DNA of 55,053 nucleotides from JBDIBB01 sp039812685 (lineage in GTDB: Bacteria; Acidobacteriota; Vicinamibacteria; Vicinamibacterales; JAFNAJ01): positions 1-55,053 of the forward strand of contig JBDIBB010000007.1 in the NCBI GenBank assembly GCA_039812685.1, written 5' to 3'. Of the stretch, positions 6,524-16,546 are shown piece by piece (within the stretch, counting starts at the first letter, position 1; the number at the start of each line of letters is the position of its first letter). The translations under genes were made by a program, and so were the position numbers. The notes under the pieces were generated by a model. That model saw only the letters and a list, made by a program, of their open reading frames with translations, did not search any database and was not told the origin of the DNA.

Positions 6524-7265
6524 GCAACGTCCTGACGAACCAGTCCACCACGACCGGCAGCAGGTCTGGCCGGCTGGTGAGGATGCGGGCCCCATGTCCC
6601 GCCCCCTCCACCAGGATGATTTCGCGCAGGCCGGGCCCTGTCTCGGCCAGCGTCCGCGCCGAGCGGGCCGCGTAGGTATCTTCGTTGCTGGCGATGACCA
6701 GCGCAGGTCGCTCGCCGAGCTTCCGCAGGGGCTCCTCGATGCGAAGTCCCCGGAAGTCCAGCGGCGTCGACACCCAGGCGAAGGATCGGATGGCCGGAAC
6801 GGCCTGCGCCGCCAGCACACCGAGCGTGCCGCCCATCGATACCCCGATGACGCCCAGTTCGATCGGCCCCCCGGCGTGCGAGAGCAGGTACCGCGCGGCG
6901 GCCACCACGTCGCGTCCCATCGCCGCAAGGTCGCCGCCCGCCTCCACCGCCAGCGACTCCCCGTGGCCGCGCAGATCGACGGCCACGGCCAGAAACCCCC
7001 GCCTGGCCAGCTGATCGCCGAGGCGATCCCAGTCGTGGCGCGTGCGTGCCGGCCCGTGCACGAGCACCACGCCCGCCAGAGGGCGACCGGCGGGCTCCCA
7101 GAGCGACGCCGTCAGCGTGACCCCGTCCTCGGCCGTGAGCGTGAGGTCGGTCGCGGCCCGCGCGTCCGGCGGCGCGATCGCCGCCGCCCCGCAGGCCATG
7201 AGCCCCGCGAGGATCCGCCTCGCCCAGGTGCGGCGCGCCCTGGCAGCCATCGTGATGTCAGGCAT
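6519..7265 (-). CDS. Alpha/beta hydrolase, exported
   Basis: Dienelactone-hydrolase/prolyl-oligopeptidase-like alpha/beta hydrolase, 248 aa. It has an N-terminal signal sequence with paired arginines (ARRTWARRILAGLMACG, cleavage near ARA), the oxyanion-hole HG motif (LVHGPA), nucleophile elbow GVSMGG (S143), acid ASNEDTY (D195) and catalytic His GAGHGAR (H223). The ATG at 7265 overlaps the pdxJ stop by 8 nt; a second ATG at 7250 is the alternative. Substrate unknown. It probably sits at the end of the glmM-pdxJ transcription unit. Confidence 0.82.
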   Translation of the reverse strand: MPDITMAARARRTWARRILAGLMACGAAAIAPPDARAATDLTLTAEDGVTLTASLWEPAGRPLAGVVLVHGPARTRHDWDRLGDQLARRGFLAVAVDLRGHGESLAVEAGGDLAAMGRDVVAAARYLLSHAGGPIELGVIGVSMGGTLGVLAAQAVPAIRSFAWVSTPLDFRGLRIEEPLRKLGERPALVIASNEDTYAARSARTLAETGPGLREIILVEGAGHGARILTSRPDLLPVVVDWFVRTLL

Positions 7266-8004
7266 CAGGTCTGGCGAGCACGTCGAGGTACTCGCGCACC
7301 ACCACGCCCAGGCCGACGAACACGGCGCGGCTGATCAGGGCGTGCCCGATCGACACCTCGTCGAGATGGGGCACGGCGCGAAACAGCACGAGGTTGTCGA
7401 GGTCGAGGTCGTGCCCCGCGTTCACGCCCAGGCCGCGTGCGTGCGCGTGGCGTGCGGCGGCCACGTAAACGGCGAGGCTCGCGGCGGCGGCTTCCGGACC
7501 GCTCTCGAACGCGCGCGCGAACGGCTCGGTGTAGAGCTCCACGCGATCGGCGCCGAGGTCGGCGGCCCAGTCGATGGCCTCGGGCCGCGGATCGACGAAC
7601 AGGCTGACCCGGACGCCCTGACCGCGCAACCGATCGACGGCGGCCCGCAGCGTCGCGGGCGCGCCGGCGTTGGACCACCCCGCCTGGCTGGTGATCTCAC
7701 CGGGGACGACCGGCACCAGCGTGCACTGATCGGGACGTACCGCCGTCACCATGTCCAGCAGGTCGGGACGGGGATCGCCCTCGATGTTGTATTCGACGCG
7801 CTGGCGCACCGGGGCCAGCACCTCGGCGATCTCCCGGACGTCGGCCGTCGTGATGTGGCGTGCGTCGGCCCGCGGGTGCACGGTGATGCCCGGCGCGCCG
7901 GCGTCGATCACCACCCGGACGGCGTCGAGGACCGACGGGATGCGGCCGCCGCGCGCGTTGCGCAGGGTCGCCACCTTGTTGACGTTCACACTGAGATGGA
8001 CCAT
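7258..8004 (-). CDS. pdxJ: Pyridoxine 5'-phosphate synthase
   Basis: Last step of DXP-dependent vitamin B6 synthesis: condenses 1-deoxyxylulose-5-phosphate with 3-amino-2-oxopropyl phosphate. 248 aa, full length. Family signatures are LSVNVNKVATLRNARG at the N-terminus, GITVHPRADARHIT, YNIEGDP, VSLFVDP, VELYTEPFA and the C-terminal GVNAGHDLDLDNL with EVSIGHALISRAVFVGL. Start ATG at 8004, 5 nt after the glmM stop, so it is probably co-transcribed with glmM. Confidence 0.95.
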   Translation of the reverse strand: MVHLSVNVNKVATLRNARGGRIPSVLDAVRVVIDAGAPGITVHPRADARHITTADVREIAEVLAPVRQRVEYNIEGDPRPDLLDMVTAVRPDQCTLVPVVPGEITSQAGWSNAGAPATLRAAVDRLRGQGVRVSLFVDPRPEAIDWAADLGADRVELYTEPFARAFESGPEAAAASLAVYVAAARHAHARGLGVNAGHDLDLDNLVLFRAVPHLDEVSIGHALISRAVFVGLGVVVREYLDVLARPDA

Positions 8005-8009
8005 GGGCT

Positions 8010-9353
8010 TCAGCAGAGGGCGCCGGTCGCCGCCGCGACGACCTCCTCGGCCCAGGCGTGGATCTGCGCCTGGTCGCGGCCCTCGATCATCACGCGCAGC
8101 AGCGGTTCGGTGCCCGAATAGCGTACCAGCAGGCGCCCGTCGCCGGCGAGCCGTTCCTCCACCGCGCGCATCGCGGCCGCCAGTTCCGGCACCTCCTCGA
8201 CAGGCGTCTTCCGATCGACGCGCAGGTTCAGCAGCACCTGCGGGAAGCGGACGAACCCGCTGGCGAGTTCGCCCAGCGTGCGGCCGGTGTCGGCCATCAC
8301 GCGCAGCACCGACAGTGCGGTGACGATGCCGTCGCCGGTGAAGAGGAAGTCGGAGAGGATCACGTGGCCCGACTGCTCGCCGCCGAGGGCGTAGTGGTTG
8401 GCCGCGATCACACCGGCGACGTGCCGGTCGCCCACCGGCGTGCGCAGCATGGCGATGCCGGCCTCGCGCAGCGCGATCTCGAGACCGATGTTGCTCATCA
8501 CGGTTGCGACCACGGTGTTGCCGCGCAGTTCGCCGCGCCGCTTCAGGTGCTGGGCGAGGATCAGCATGATGGCGTCGCCGTCCACCACCCGGCCCTGCTC
8601 GTCGACGAGCAGGCACCGGTCGCCGTCGCCGTCGAAGGCGACGCCCATCCGGTAGCCGCCCCGGGCCACTTCCGCGACGAGCGAGTCGAGGTGGGTCGAC
8701 CCGCAGCCCAGGTTGATGTTGCGGCCGTCGGGCGTGGCGTGCATCACGGTGGCGTCCAAGCCGAGCTCGCGGAACAGCCGGGGCGCGACGCTGACGGTGG
8801 CGCCGTTGGCGCAGTCGATGGCGATGCGGGCCCGGCGAAGGTCGCCAAAGCCCGGCAGCGCCGTCCGCGCGTGGGCGATGTAGGCGGCGGCGAACTCGCG
8901 CGATTCCATGGGTGGCCCGGCCGCCGGCCCCACGCTCCAGGCCGTGTCGGCCATCACCGCCTCGATGTGGGCCTCGAACGGCTCGTCGAACTTCTCCCCA
9001 TCGCCCGAGAACACCTTGATGCCGTTGTCCTCGAACGGGTTGTGGCTGGCGGAGATGACGAAGCCGGCGTCGAACTCCATCGAGCCGGTGAGGTAGGCGA
9101 TGGCCGGCGTGGGCAGGATGCCGGCACTCGTGAGGTGGGCATCGGCCGCGCGTACGCCGCGCGCCAGGGCCTGCTCGAGCCAGGAACCCGATTCGCGCGT
9201 GTCGCGGCCCACGAGCAGGCGGCGGCCGGCGCCGGCCTGGTGCGGCAGCGAACGCACCACGGCGACGCCCAGGCGCGCCACGGTCTCGCGATCCAGCGGG
9301 GGCTGGCCCGCGCGGCCACGCACGCCGTCGGTGCCGAACAGTTTCGCGTGCAT
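8010..9353 (-). CDS. glmM: Phosphoglucosamine mutase
   Basis: Interconverts glucosamine-6-phosphate and glucosamine-1-phosphate for UDP-GlcNAc, peptidoglycan and LPS. 447 aa. It has FGTDGVRG at the N-terminus, the phosphoserine loop ISASHNPFEDNG (S103), the Mg-binding DGDGDRC, the sugar-recognition GGEQSGH, and the C-terminal phosphate-binding RYSGTEPLLRVM. The family call to GlmM over phosphomannomutase rests on these loops and on its place directly after ybbR and cdaA, the gene order in which GlmM is known to bind the diadenylate cyclase in Firmicutes. Confidence 0.96.
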   Translation of the reverse strand: MHAKLFGTDGVRGRAGQPPLDRETVARLGVAVVRSLPHQAGAGRRLLVGRDTRESGSWLEQALARGVRAADAHLTSAGILPTPAIAYLTGSMEFDAGFVISASHNPFEDNGIKVFSGDGEKFDEPFEAHIEAVMADTAWSVGPAAGPPMESREFAAAYIAHARTALPGFGDLRRARIAIDCANGATVSVAPRLFRELGLDATVMHATPDGRNINLGCGSTHLDSLVAEVARGGYRMGVAFDGDGDRCLLVDEQGRVVDGDAIMLILAQHLKRRGELRGNTVVATVMSNIGLEIALREAGIAMLRTPVGDRHVAGVIAANHYALGGEQSGHVILSDFLFTGDGIVTALSVLRVMADTGRTLGELASGFVRFPQVLLNLRVDRKTPVEEVPELAAAMRAVEERLAGDGRLLVRYSGTEPLLRVMIEGRDQAQIHAWAEEVVAAATGALC

Positions 9354-10262
9354 TCAGCGGATCCTCACCTCGACGGCCGCGGGCTCGGCCCGCACCACCC
9401 CGTAGCCTGACCCCGGTTCGCCCTGCAACGACAGGATGTAACGGCCGCGCGCGAGATCCGAGAGATCCACCGACACCCGGACGTCGCGCGCCGACAGCGC
9501 GCTCACCGTGTCGCGCGCGCCGCGAACCACCACGTTCACCGTGTCGGGCGTCACCGTCAGGCGAGCGCCTGGCGGCACGTTGCGTGCCACGACCGGCACG
9601 TTGCCGATGGTGCGCTCGATGGGCGCCGGCACCACGTCGACGAACACCGTGGCGGTGCGGGCTTCGGCCAGCCGCAGCGCCGGATCGACGACGCCCACCG
9701 TGACGATGTCGCGCACGGGCTCACGCCTGCCGTCCACCGACACCGGCTCGGTGGTGGCCTCGGTCAGCCGCGCGAGGTTGCTCTCCGGCCCCGTCACCAC
9801 CACGGAGGGCGGATCGCTCGTGACGCGCTCCACCACGTAGCCCGGCGCCGGTTCCCCGTCCACCGACGGGTTCACCGGGACGGTCTTCCGGCCCGTGCGC
9901 TCGAACTCCAGCGACACGGTCGGCGGCGTGATCTGCGCCACGCTGACGCCGAACGGCGTGCGCACCTGACCGGAGATGAGATGGAAGAGCCGCGGGCCGG
10001 GCCGCGCCATGCCGAGGTCGAGCACCGCGACGACGTCTCCCGCTTCGAGCCGGCCCAGCGCGCTGGAAGCACCGCGGACGCGCACGTCCACGGTCGCCGG
10101 CGGATCGCCGACGATCTCGAGCCCCTCGGGAATGCCCTGGTACTCGAGCGGCACCCGCAGGCTGCGCTCCACGAAACGGTCGCGCGAAATGGCGAGCCAC
10201 AGCAGGATGGCGAGCGCCAGCGCGAGGATCTTCAGGCCGGGATTCCGGAAGGGGTGCAGCAT
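9354..10262 (-). CDS. cdaR: YbbR-domain protein, CdaA regulator-like
   Basis: 302-aa protein with one N-terminal membrane helix (LKILALALAILLWLAI) followed by repeated YbbR domains (about three, residues 30-300; repeating pattern of 'P..V.V.G' strands). In Firmicutes the orthologue CdaR binds and modulates the membrane diadenylate cyclase CdaA. Here it starts 4 nt after cdaA and its stop abuts the glmM start. The conserved neighbourhood supports the same job. Number of repeats estimated by eye. Confidence 0.85.
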   Translation of the reverse strand: MLHPFRNPGLKILALALAILLWLAISRDRFVERSLRVPLEYQGIPEGLEIVGDPPATVDVRVRGASSALGRLEAGDVVAVLDLGMARPGPRLFHLISGQVRTPFGVSVAQITPPTVSLEFERTGRKTVPVNPSVDGEPAPGYVVERVTSDPPSVVVTGPESNLARLTEATTEPVSVDGRREPVRDIVTVGVVDPALRLAEARTATVFVDVVPAPIERTIGNVPVVARNVPPGARLTVTPDTVNVVVRGARDTVSALSARDVRVSVDLSDLARGRYILSLQGEPGSGYGVVRAEPAAVEVRIR

Positions 10263-10266
10263 CGCC

Positions 10267-11091
10267 TCACCCCTTGTCCGGCGCCGCGTGGCGCGCCACC
10301 CGCTTCGCCGCGGGACGCCCCTCGTGGATCAGTTCCCGGAGCCGCTGGCGCAGCCGGACGGCGTTGAGCCCGCGCTCGACGCGACCCTCGATCGCCAGCG
10401 CGATCGTACCGGTCTCCTCCGACACGATCACCGCCACGGCGTCGTTCTCCTCGGTGAGCCCGATGGCCGCGCGATGACGCGAGCCGAGTTCCCGCGACAA
10501 CTGCGGATTCACCGTCAGCGGCAGGAAGCACGCCGCGGCCGCAATCCGCTGCTCCTGGATGATCACGGCGCCGTCGTGCAGCGGGGCGGTCTTCTGGAAC
10601 ACGCTCACCAGCAGGTCGTGCGTAATGGTCGCATCCAGGGGGATACCGCTCTCGATGTAGTTGCGCAGGCCGATCGCCCGCTCGATGGCGATGATCGCGC
10701 CGGTCCGCCGCTCGGCCAGCATGGTGGCGGCCACCACCAGTTCCTCGATCATGTCGTCGTCGTTCTCGGGATGCCGCGAGAAGAGACGGAAGAAGGGTGT
10801 GCGGCCGAAGTGAGCCAGCGCCCGGCGAAGATCCGACTGGAACAGGACGATCGCCGCGAAGACGACGTACCCGAAGATGTTGCGGATCGCCCAGTTCACC
10901 GTCTGGAGCGGAGCCCACCGGGAGAAGAAATAGAGGAAGACGATGAAGAGCGAGCCGACCACCATCTGGACGGCGCGCGTGCCGCGGATGAGCTTCAGGC
11001 CCTCGTACATCACGAACGCGACGACGAGGACGTCGACGAGATCCCACCAGGAAAGGGGGAACTGCCGGTAGAAGCCCTGGATGGCGTCCAT
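10267..11091 (-). CDS. cdaA: Diadenylate cyclase, membrane-bound (c-di-AMP synthase)
   Basis: Makes cyclic di-AMP from two ATP. 274 aa from the ATG at 11091. There are three N-terminal membrane helices (about residues 18-30, 42-58, 72-86) and a DAC domain with the catalytic DGA (173-175, LHDGAVII) and RHR (205-207, SRHRAAIG) motifs. It lies downstream of folP and upstream of ybbR and glmM. c-di-AMP usually controls potassium and osmolyte balance, which fits the trehalose genes elsewhere in the window. A TACAAT -10 candidate lies 47 nt before the start. Confidence 0.95.
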   Translation of the reverse strand: MDAIQGFYRQFPLSWWDLVDVLVVAFVMYEGLKLIRGTRAVQMVVGSLFIVFLYFFSRWAPLQTVNWAIRNIFGYVVFAAIVLFQSDLRRALAHFGRTPFFRLFSRHPENDDDMIEELVVAATMLAERRTGAIIAIERAIGLRNYIESGIPLDATITHDLLVSVFQKTAPLHDGAVIIQEQRIAAAACFLPLTVNPQLSRELGSRHRAAIGLTEENDAVAVIVSEETGTIALAIEGRVERGLNAVRLRQRLRELIHEGRPAAKRVARHAAPDKG

Positions 11092-11138
11092 GCGCGCAGT
11101 GGTCGGTGACGGCGGGCCGGCGCCCGCGCGTGCGGCCG

Positions 11139-11144
11139 ATTGTA
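11139..11144 (-). promoter_or_regulatory. Candidate -10 for cdaA-ybbR-glmM
   Basis: TACAAT on the minus strand in the 145-bp gap between folP and cdaA, giving a leader of about 40 nt. It suggests the c-di-AMP/glmM unit can be transcribed apart from folP. Confidence 0.5.
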
Positions 11145-11236
11145 CCCGGTGGACCATCGGGCCGGGCGCGCTTTCCACGCGGGCGGATGGCCTGCGTCCG
11201 CCCGACCATCGGCGGCCGGCCCCGATCGACCGCCGT

Positions 11237-12103
11237 TCAGGCGCGCGCCCGGGCCACTTCGTCAGCCACGCGCACCGCCTGCACGAGGCCCGCCACGCGG
11301 TGCACGCGGACGATGTGGGCGCCGGCGAGGATGGCGGCCGTGACGGCGCCGGCCGTGGCCCAGTCGCGGTCCTCGGGCCCGAGGTCGCCGGCGGCCGTGG
11401 TGAGGAACGACTTCCGGGATGGCCCGGCCAGCCACGGCCGATCGAGCGCCGCAAACGCCGGGGCGTCCAGCCCCGCGAGCACGCGCCAGCTGTGCCCGGC
11501 GCGCTTGGCGAAGCCGATTCCGGGGTCGAGGATCACCGCCTCGCGCGTGAGCCCACCCGCCTGCGCACGGGCGATGGCCTCGCCCAGCTCGGCGGCCACT
11601 TCCGCGATCACGTCGCCGTAGACCGCCTCCCGGTACATGTCGCGCGGCCGTCCCCGCATGTGCATGAGGACCATCGGCGCCCCGTGCGCCGCCGCGACGC
11701 CCGCGAGCGCGGGGTCGTAGAGCAGGCCGCTGATGTCGTTGATCAGCGCCGCGCCGGCCCGCAGCGCATCGCGGGCGACCTCGGCCCTGGTGGTGTCCAC
11801 CGAGATCGGGATCCGCAGGCGGCCGGCGAGCCGCTCGATGACGGGCACGACCCGCCGGCGCTCCTCGCCCGGGTCGATCGGTTCGGCGCCGGGCCGCGTC
11901 GTCTCGCCGCCGATGTCGATCAGGTCGGCGCCCTCGGCCTCCAGCTCGAGCGCATGCGCGAGGGCCTGCCCGGCGTCCGCGAAGCGCCCGCCGTCGCTGA
12001 AGGAATCGGGCGTGACGTTCAGGATGCCCATGACGAGCGTCCGGCGGCCGAGCTCGAGCGATCCGCCGTGGGCGAGGTCGATGGTGTAGCGGCGGCGGGC
12101 CAT
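11237..12103 (-). CDS. folP: Dihydropteroate synthase
   Basis: Condenses dihydropterin pyrophosphate with p-aminobenzoate in folate synthesis; sulfonamide target. 288 aa. The two family signatures are VMGILNVTPDSFSDGG and IDIGGETTRPGA. Also visible are ISVDTT, ALINDISG, a pterin-site ILDPGIGFAKR and the C-terminal GPSRKSFL and RVHRV segments. All expected functional blocks are intact. It follows a 21-nt gap after the outer-membrane protein gene and precedes cdaA, part of the widespread ftsH-folP-cdaA order. Confidence 0.95.
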   Translation of the reverse strand: MARRRYTIDLAHGGSLELGRRTLVMGILNVTPDSFSDGGRFADAGQALAHALELEAEGADLIDIGGETTRPGAEPIDPGEERRRVVPVIERLAGRLRIPISVDTTRAEVARDALRAGAALINDISGLLYDPALAGVAAAHGAPMVLMHMRGRPRDMYREAVYGDVIAEVAAELGEAIARAQAGGLTREAVILDPGIGFAKRAGHSWRVLAGLDAPAFAALDRPWLAGPSRKSFLTTAAGDLGPEDRDWATAGAVTAAILAGAHIVRVHRVAGLVQAVRVADEVARARA

Positions 12104-12124
12104 GGGGCGCGCGCGATCGGCCGG

Positions 12125-12748
12125 TCACCGGAACACGAGGCCGATGCTCGCCCGCCAGAAGCTGAGCTTCGTCGAGCCGAACACCACGCCCGGCTGCCGT
12201 TCCTCGTTGAGGTTCCGGAAATACCGCAGGTCGAGCCGCACGCCAAAGCCGTCGGAGAGGAAGCCGAGAACGCCGCCGCCGACGTTCATACCCCAGAGGT
12301 TGCTGCTGAAGCTGAAGATGCCGGCGAGGTCCTCGCTCTGCGAGTGCAGCAGCCCCGCGCCGCCGGCCACGTAGGGCCGCAGCGACTCGCGCGTGAGCCG
12401 CAGCGGCGCCGCGACGACGAGGCTGCCCATCACCGTGCGCACCGTGCTGCCGGTGACCAGGTCGGCGTTCTCGCGGTCGAAGTAGTCGGGGATGAACGTG
12501 ACGTCGGCCTCGGCGCCGAGGAGTCCGCTGCTCAGCCACATCCCGCTCAGTCCGAGCGGCGTCTTCTTCTCGGGCGCGGCCGTCTCGAGATCGACGAACG
12601 TCGTGCTGCCACCGAACTTCAGCCCCGTGTGGCCGACGATGAGCCACTCGGCGCCGGCCGGCGCCGCGACGCCGAGCACGGCGACCAGCAGCAGCACGCG
12701 CCCGATGCGCGCGGCCACCACGGGCGAACCAGCCTTGCCCGGCGTCAT
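12125..12748 (-). CDS. Outer-membrane beta-barrel protein, unassigned
   Basis: 207-aa protein. A signal peptide (LLLVAVLGVAAPAGA) is followed by alternating strands with many Gly and aromatic residues (LIVGHTGLKFGG, PYVAGGAGLLH, GVRLDLRYFRNL) and a C-terminal terminal-Phe-type strand (ASIGLVFR). The pattern fits a small 8-stranded OmpA/OmpX-like barrel. There is no enzymatic motif. It lies between the beta-lactamase-like gene and folP, with gaps of about 25 and 21 nt, so they may share a transcript. Confidence 0.65.
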   Translation of the reverse strand: MTPGKAGSPVVAARIGRVLLLVAVLGVAAPAGAEWLIVGHTGLKFGGSTTFVDLETAAPEKKTPLGLSGMWLSSGLLGAEADVTFIPDYFDRENADLVTGSTVRTVMGSLVVAAPLRLTRESLRPYVAGGAGLLHSQSEDLAGIFSFSSNLWGMNVGGGVLGFLSDGFGVRLDLRYFRNLNEERQPGVVFGSTKLSFWRASIGLVFR

Positions 12749-12773
12749 GGCAGACCTGCCAACCTCACCCCGT

Positions 12774-13829
12774 CTAGGGGAGGAACAGGCGGAGGAAGAG
12801 CCTCGCGAACGGCGACACGGTGACGTCGCCTTCGGCGAGCGCCGTGGCCAGGCCGTCGCTGTTGGCGAGCAGCACCAGGGTGAGCCGTCGCGCTGGCACG
12901 TGCAGCATGAGCGCGGAACCGGCGCCGGGACTGCTGCCGAAGTGCCAGACCACGCGTTCGCCGTTGTAGGCCTGCACGAACCAGCCGAGACCCGTTGGCA
13001 GCGCCTGGCCGCCCGCGGAGACGACGTTGGTCCATGCCACCGCGAGGGTGTCGAGCGACACCAGGTCGCCAGTGGTGAGCGCCGCGTCGAACCGCGCGAG
13101 GTCGCGCGCCGTGGACACGAGGCCCGTGGCCGCGTCCACGGCCGGCACCGGATACTCCGACCGGACCGGCTTGCCGTTCTTGTCGGCCTTGTAGGGCAGG
13201 GCCAGCCGGCGCAGCGCGATCTCGTACCGCTCGAGGTCGTCGGGACCGAACAGTGCCCTCACCGTCGCATCCGGCGTGGCCAGGTCGATGCCCGGCACCG
13301 AGTCGAGCATCCCGAACCGCTCGAACACCTCGCGGGCCACCTGCCGTCGGTAGGCATCCTTGCCGCAGGCCTCGAGCACGGGCGTGAGCGCCGCGAACCG
13401 GGCGGGCGCGTACTTGAACGCGCTGCCGGGCGTTCCCTCGGACGCGTGCGCCAGCACGTGCCGGACCTCGGCCCGCTCCTCGGGCACGAGCGTCGTCCAG
13501 TCCGACATCGGAGCGGTGAGGTCGAGCAGGCCGCGCTCGGCGCACCGCAGCAGCAGCGACGCCGCGATGGTCTGCGTGAGATCGGCCACCTGGTAGGGCG
13601 TGTCGGCGAAGGCAGGCAGCCGGTTCTCGACGTCGCGGTAGCCGAAGCCGCCCTCCCAGACCGTGCGCCCGTCCTGCACGATCGCCACCGAAAGCCCCGG
13701 GATGCCGGCCTGCAGGCGCAGGGCCTCGAAGTAGCGCTCGAAGAGCGTCTGGGGCGCGGGCTGCGCGCTGGCGCCAGGCGTTACCGCCAGCACGAGGGCC
13801 ACGACGAGGGAGGAAAGGCAGCGTCGCAC
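12774..13829 (-). CDS. Beta-lactamase/DD-peptidase-fold protein lacking catalytic Ser and Lys
   Basis: 351 aa from the GTG at 13829, which begins directly at a signal peptide (VRRCLSSLVVALVLAV, cleavage near ASAQ). Overall layout is that of class C beta-lactamase-like serine hydrolases: GIPGLSVAIVQDGRTVW, a helix where SxxK belongs, HVLAHASEG, FKYAPARF, and WHFGSSPG near the end. The nucleophile motif SxxK is replaced by DLTQ (residues 83-86), the YxN motif reads YAP (140-142), and the KTG/HxG-like motif is HFG. So the two key catalytic residues are missing. Likely a non-catalytic binding protein. Start is inferred; no strong ribosome binding site. Confidence 0.75.
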   Translation of the reverse strand: MRRCLSSLVVALVLAVTPGASAQPAPQTLFERYFEALRLQAGIPGLSVAIVQDGRTVWEGGFGYRDVENRLPAFADTPYQVADLTQTIAASLLLRCAERGLLDLTAPMSDWTTLVPEERAEVRHVLAHASEGTPGSAFKYAPARFAALTPVLEACGKDAYRRQVAREVFERFGMLDSVPGIDLATPDATVRALFGPDDLERYEIALRRLALPYKADKNGKPVRSEYPVPAVDAATGLVSTARDLARFDAALTTGDLVSLDTLAVAWTNVVSAGGQALPTGLGWFVQAYNGERVVWHFGSSPGAGSALMLHVPARRLTLVLLANSDGLATALAEGDVTVSPFARLFLRLFLP

Positions 13830-13930
13830 GTGAGCGGGTCGATTCCGACGTGTGGCATCATACCACCGCCCGCGGGAACGTGGATCCTCGCGGGACGGGC
13901 TGTGGTAGAGTCTCTGCGGTCTTTTTCGTG

Positions 13931-14503
13931 ATGCGTCAGGCCCTTCCTCCATCGAAGCCGTCACGCGGCCGGGCCCGCTGGGCCGCGGCGGCGGTCCTGT
14001 CGCTGGCGCTGCTGGCGCCGGCGACGGCGCTGGCCGACGGCCTGCGCGTGGTGCCGCTCGTGCGCGACGGCCATGTCCTCGTATCGTGCGAACTGGCCGA
14101 TGGCTTCACCGACGAGGTGCGCGCCGTCATCCAGAGCGGCCTGCAGACCACCTTCACCTACCGCATCGAGCTTCGTCTCAGGGTGCCGGCGTGGGTCGAT
14201 CGCACGGTGGCCTCGGCCGTGGTCAGCGCGACGGTCGAATACGACAGTCTCACGCGCCGTCACACGGTGACGCGCACGCTGGACGGCAGGATCGAAGAGT
14301 CCCGGGTGCTCGAAAACGAAGCGGACGTGCGGAAGTGGCTCACCGCGTTCGACCGCGTCCCGGTCTTCAACACCTCGCGCCTCGAGCCCAACCGCGAGTA
14401 CTACCTGCTGGTGAGTGCGAAGGCACGCCCGCGCAACGCCCCGAGCTTCTGGCCCTGGGACACCACGCCGAACGGGTCGGCGAAGTTCACCTTCATCCCG
14501 TAG
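13931..14503 (+). CDS. DUF4390-like exported protein
   Basis: 190-aa protein from the ATG at 13931. It has a long N-terminal hydrophobic signal (WAAAAVLSLALLAPATALA) and then a beta-rich domain with VSCELADGFTDEVRAVIQSGLQTTFTY and a C-terminal SFWPWDTT. This fits the DUF4390 family of unknown function. It is the only plus-strand gene between ftsH and the folP group, and is divergent from the beta-lactamase-like gene. A TAGAGT hexamer (13906-13911) could be its -10. A strong terminator follows it. Confidence 0.65.
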   Translation: MRQALPPSKPSRGRARWAAAAVLSLALLAPATALADGLRVVPLVRDGHVLVSCELADGFTDEVRAVIQSGLQTTFTYRIELRLRVPAWVDRTVASAVVSATVEYDSLTRRHTVTRTLDGRIEESRVLENEADVRKWLTAFDRVPVFNTSRLEPNREYYLLVSAKARPRNAPSFWPWDTTPNGSAKFTFIP

Positions 14504-14535
14504 GCACGCCGCGCGAACGGCGACACCCGATCGAA

Positions 14536-14578
14536 ACAGGAAAGGCCCGGCGGGCGATGCCCGCCGGGCCTTTCCTGT
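14536..14578. terminator. Bidirectional intrinsic terminator, 20-bp perfect stem
   Basis: Perfect 20-bp inverted repeat (14536-14555 and 14559-14578) with a 3-nt loop, between the convergent DUF4390-like gene and ftsH. Each arm holds an A-run or T-run (AAAGG/CCTTT) inside the stem, so it should fold in both directions. This is the best terminator in the window. Confidence 0.85.
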
Positions 14579-14638
14579 CTGCGGAGGAAGGAGCCCGGGC
14601 CCAGGGCCGCGATTCGCGGCCCGCCCGGAGCACGCCCC

Positions 14639-16542
<1,904 letters not shown>

Positions 16543-16546
<4 letters not shown>

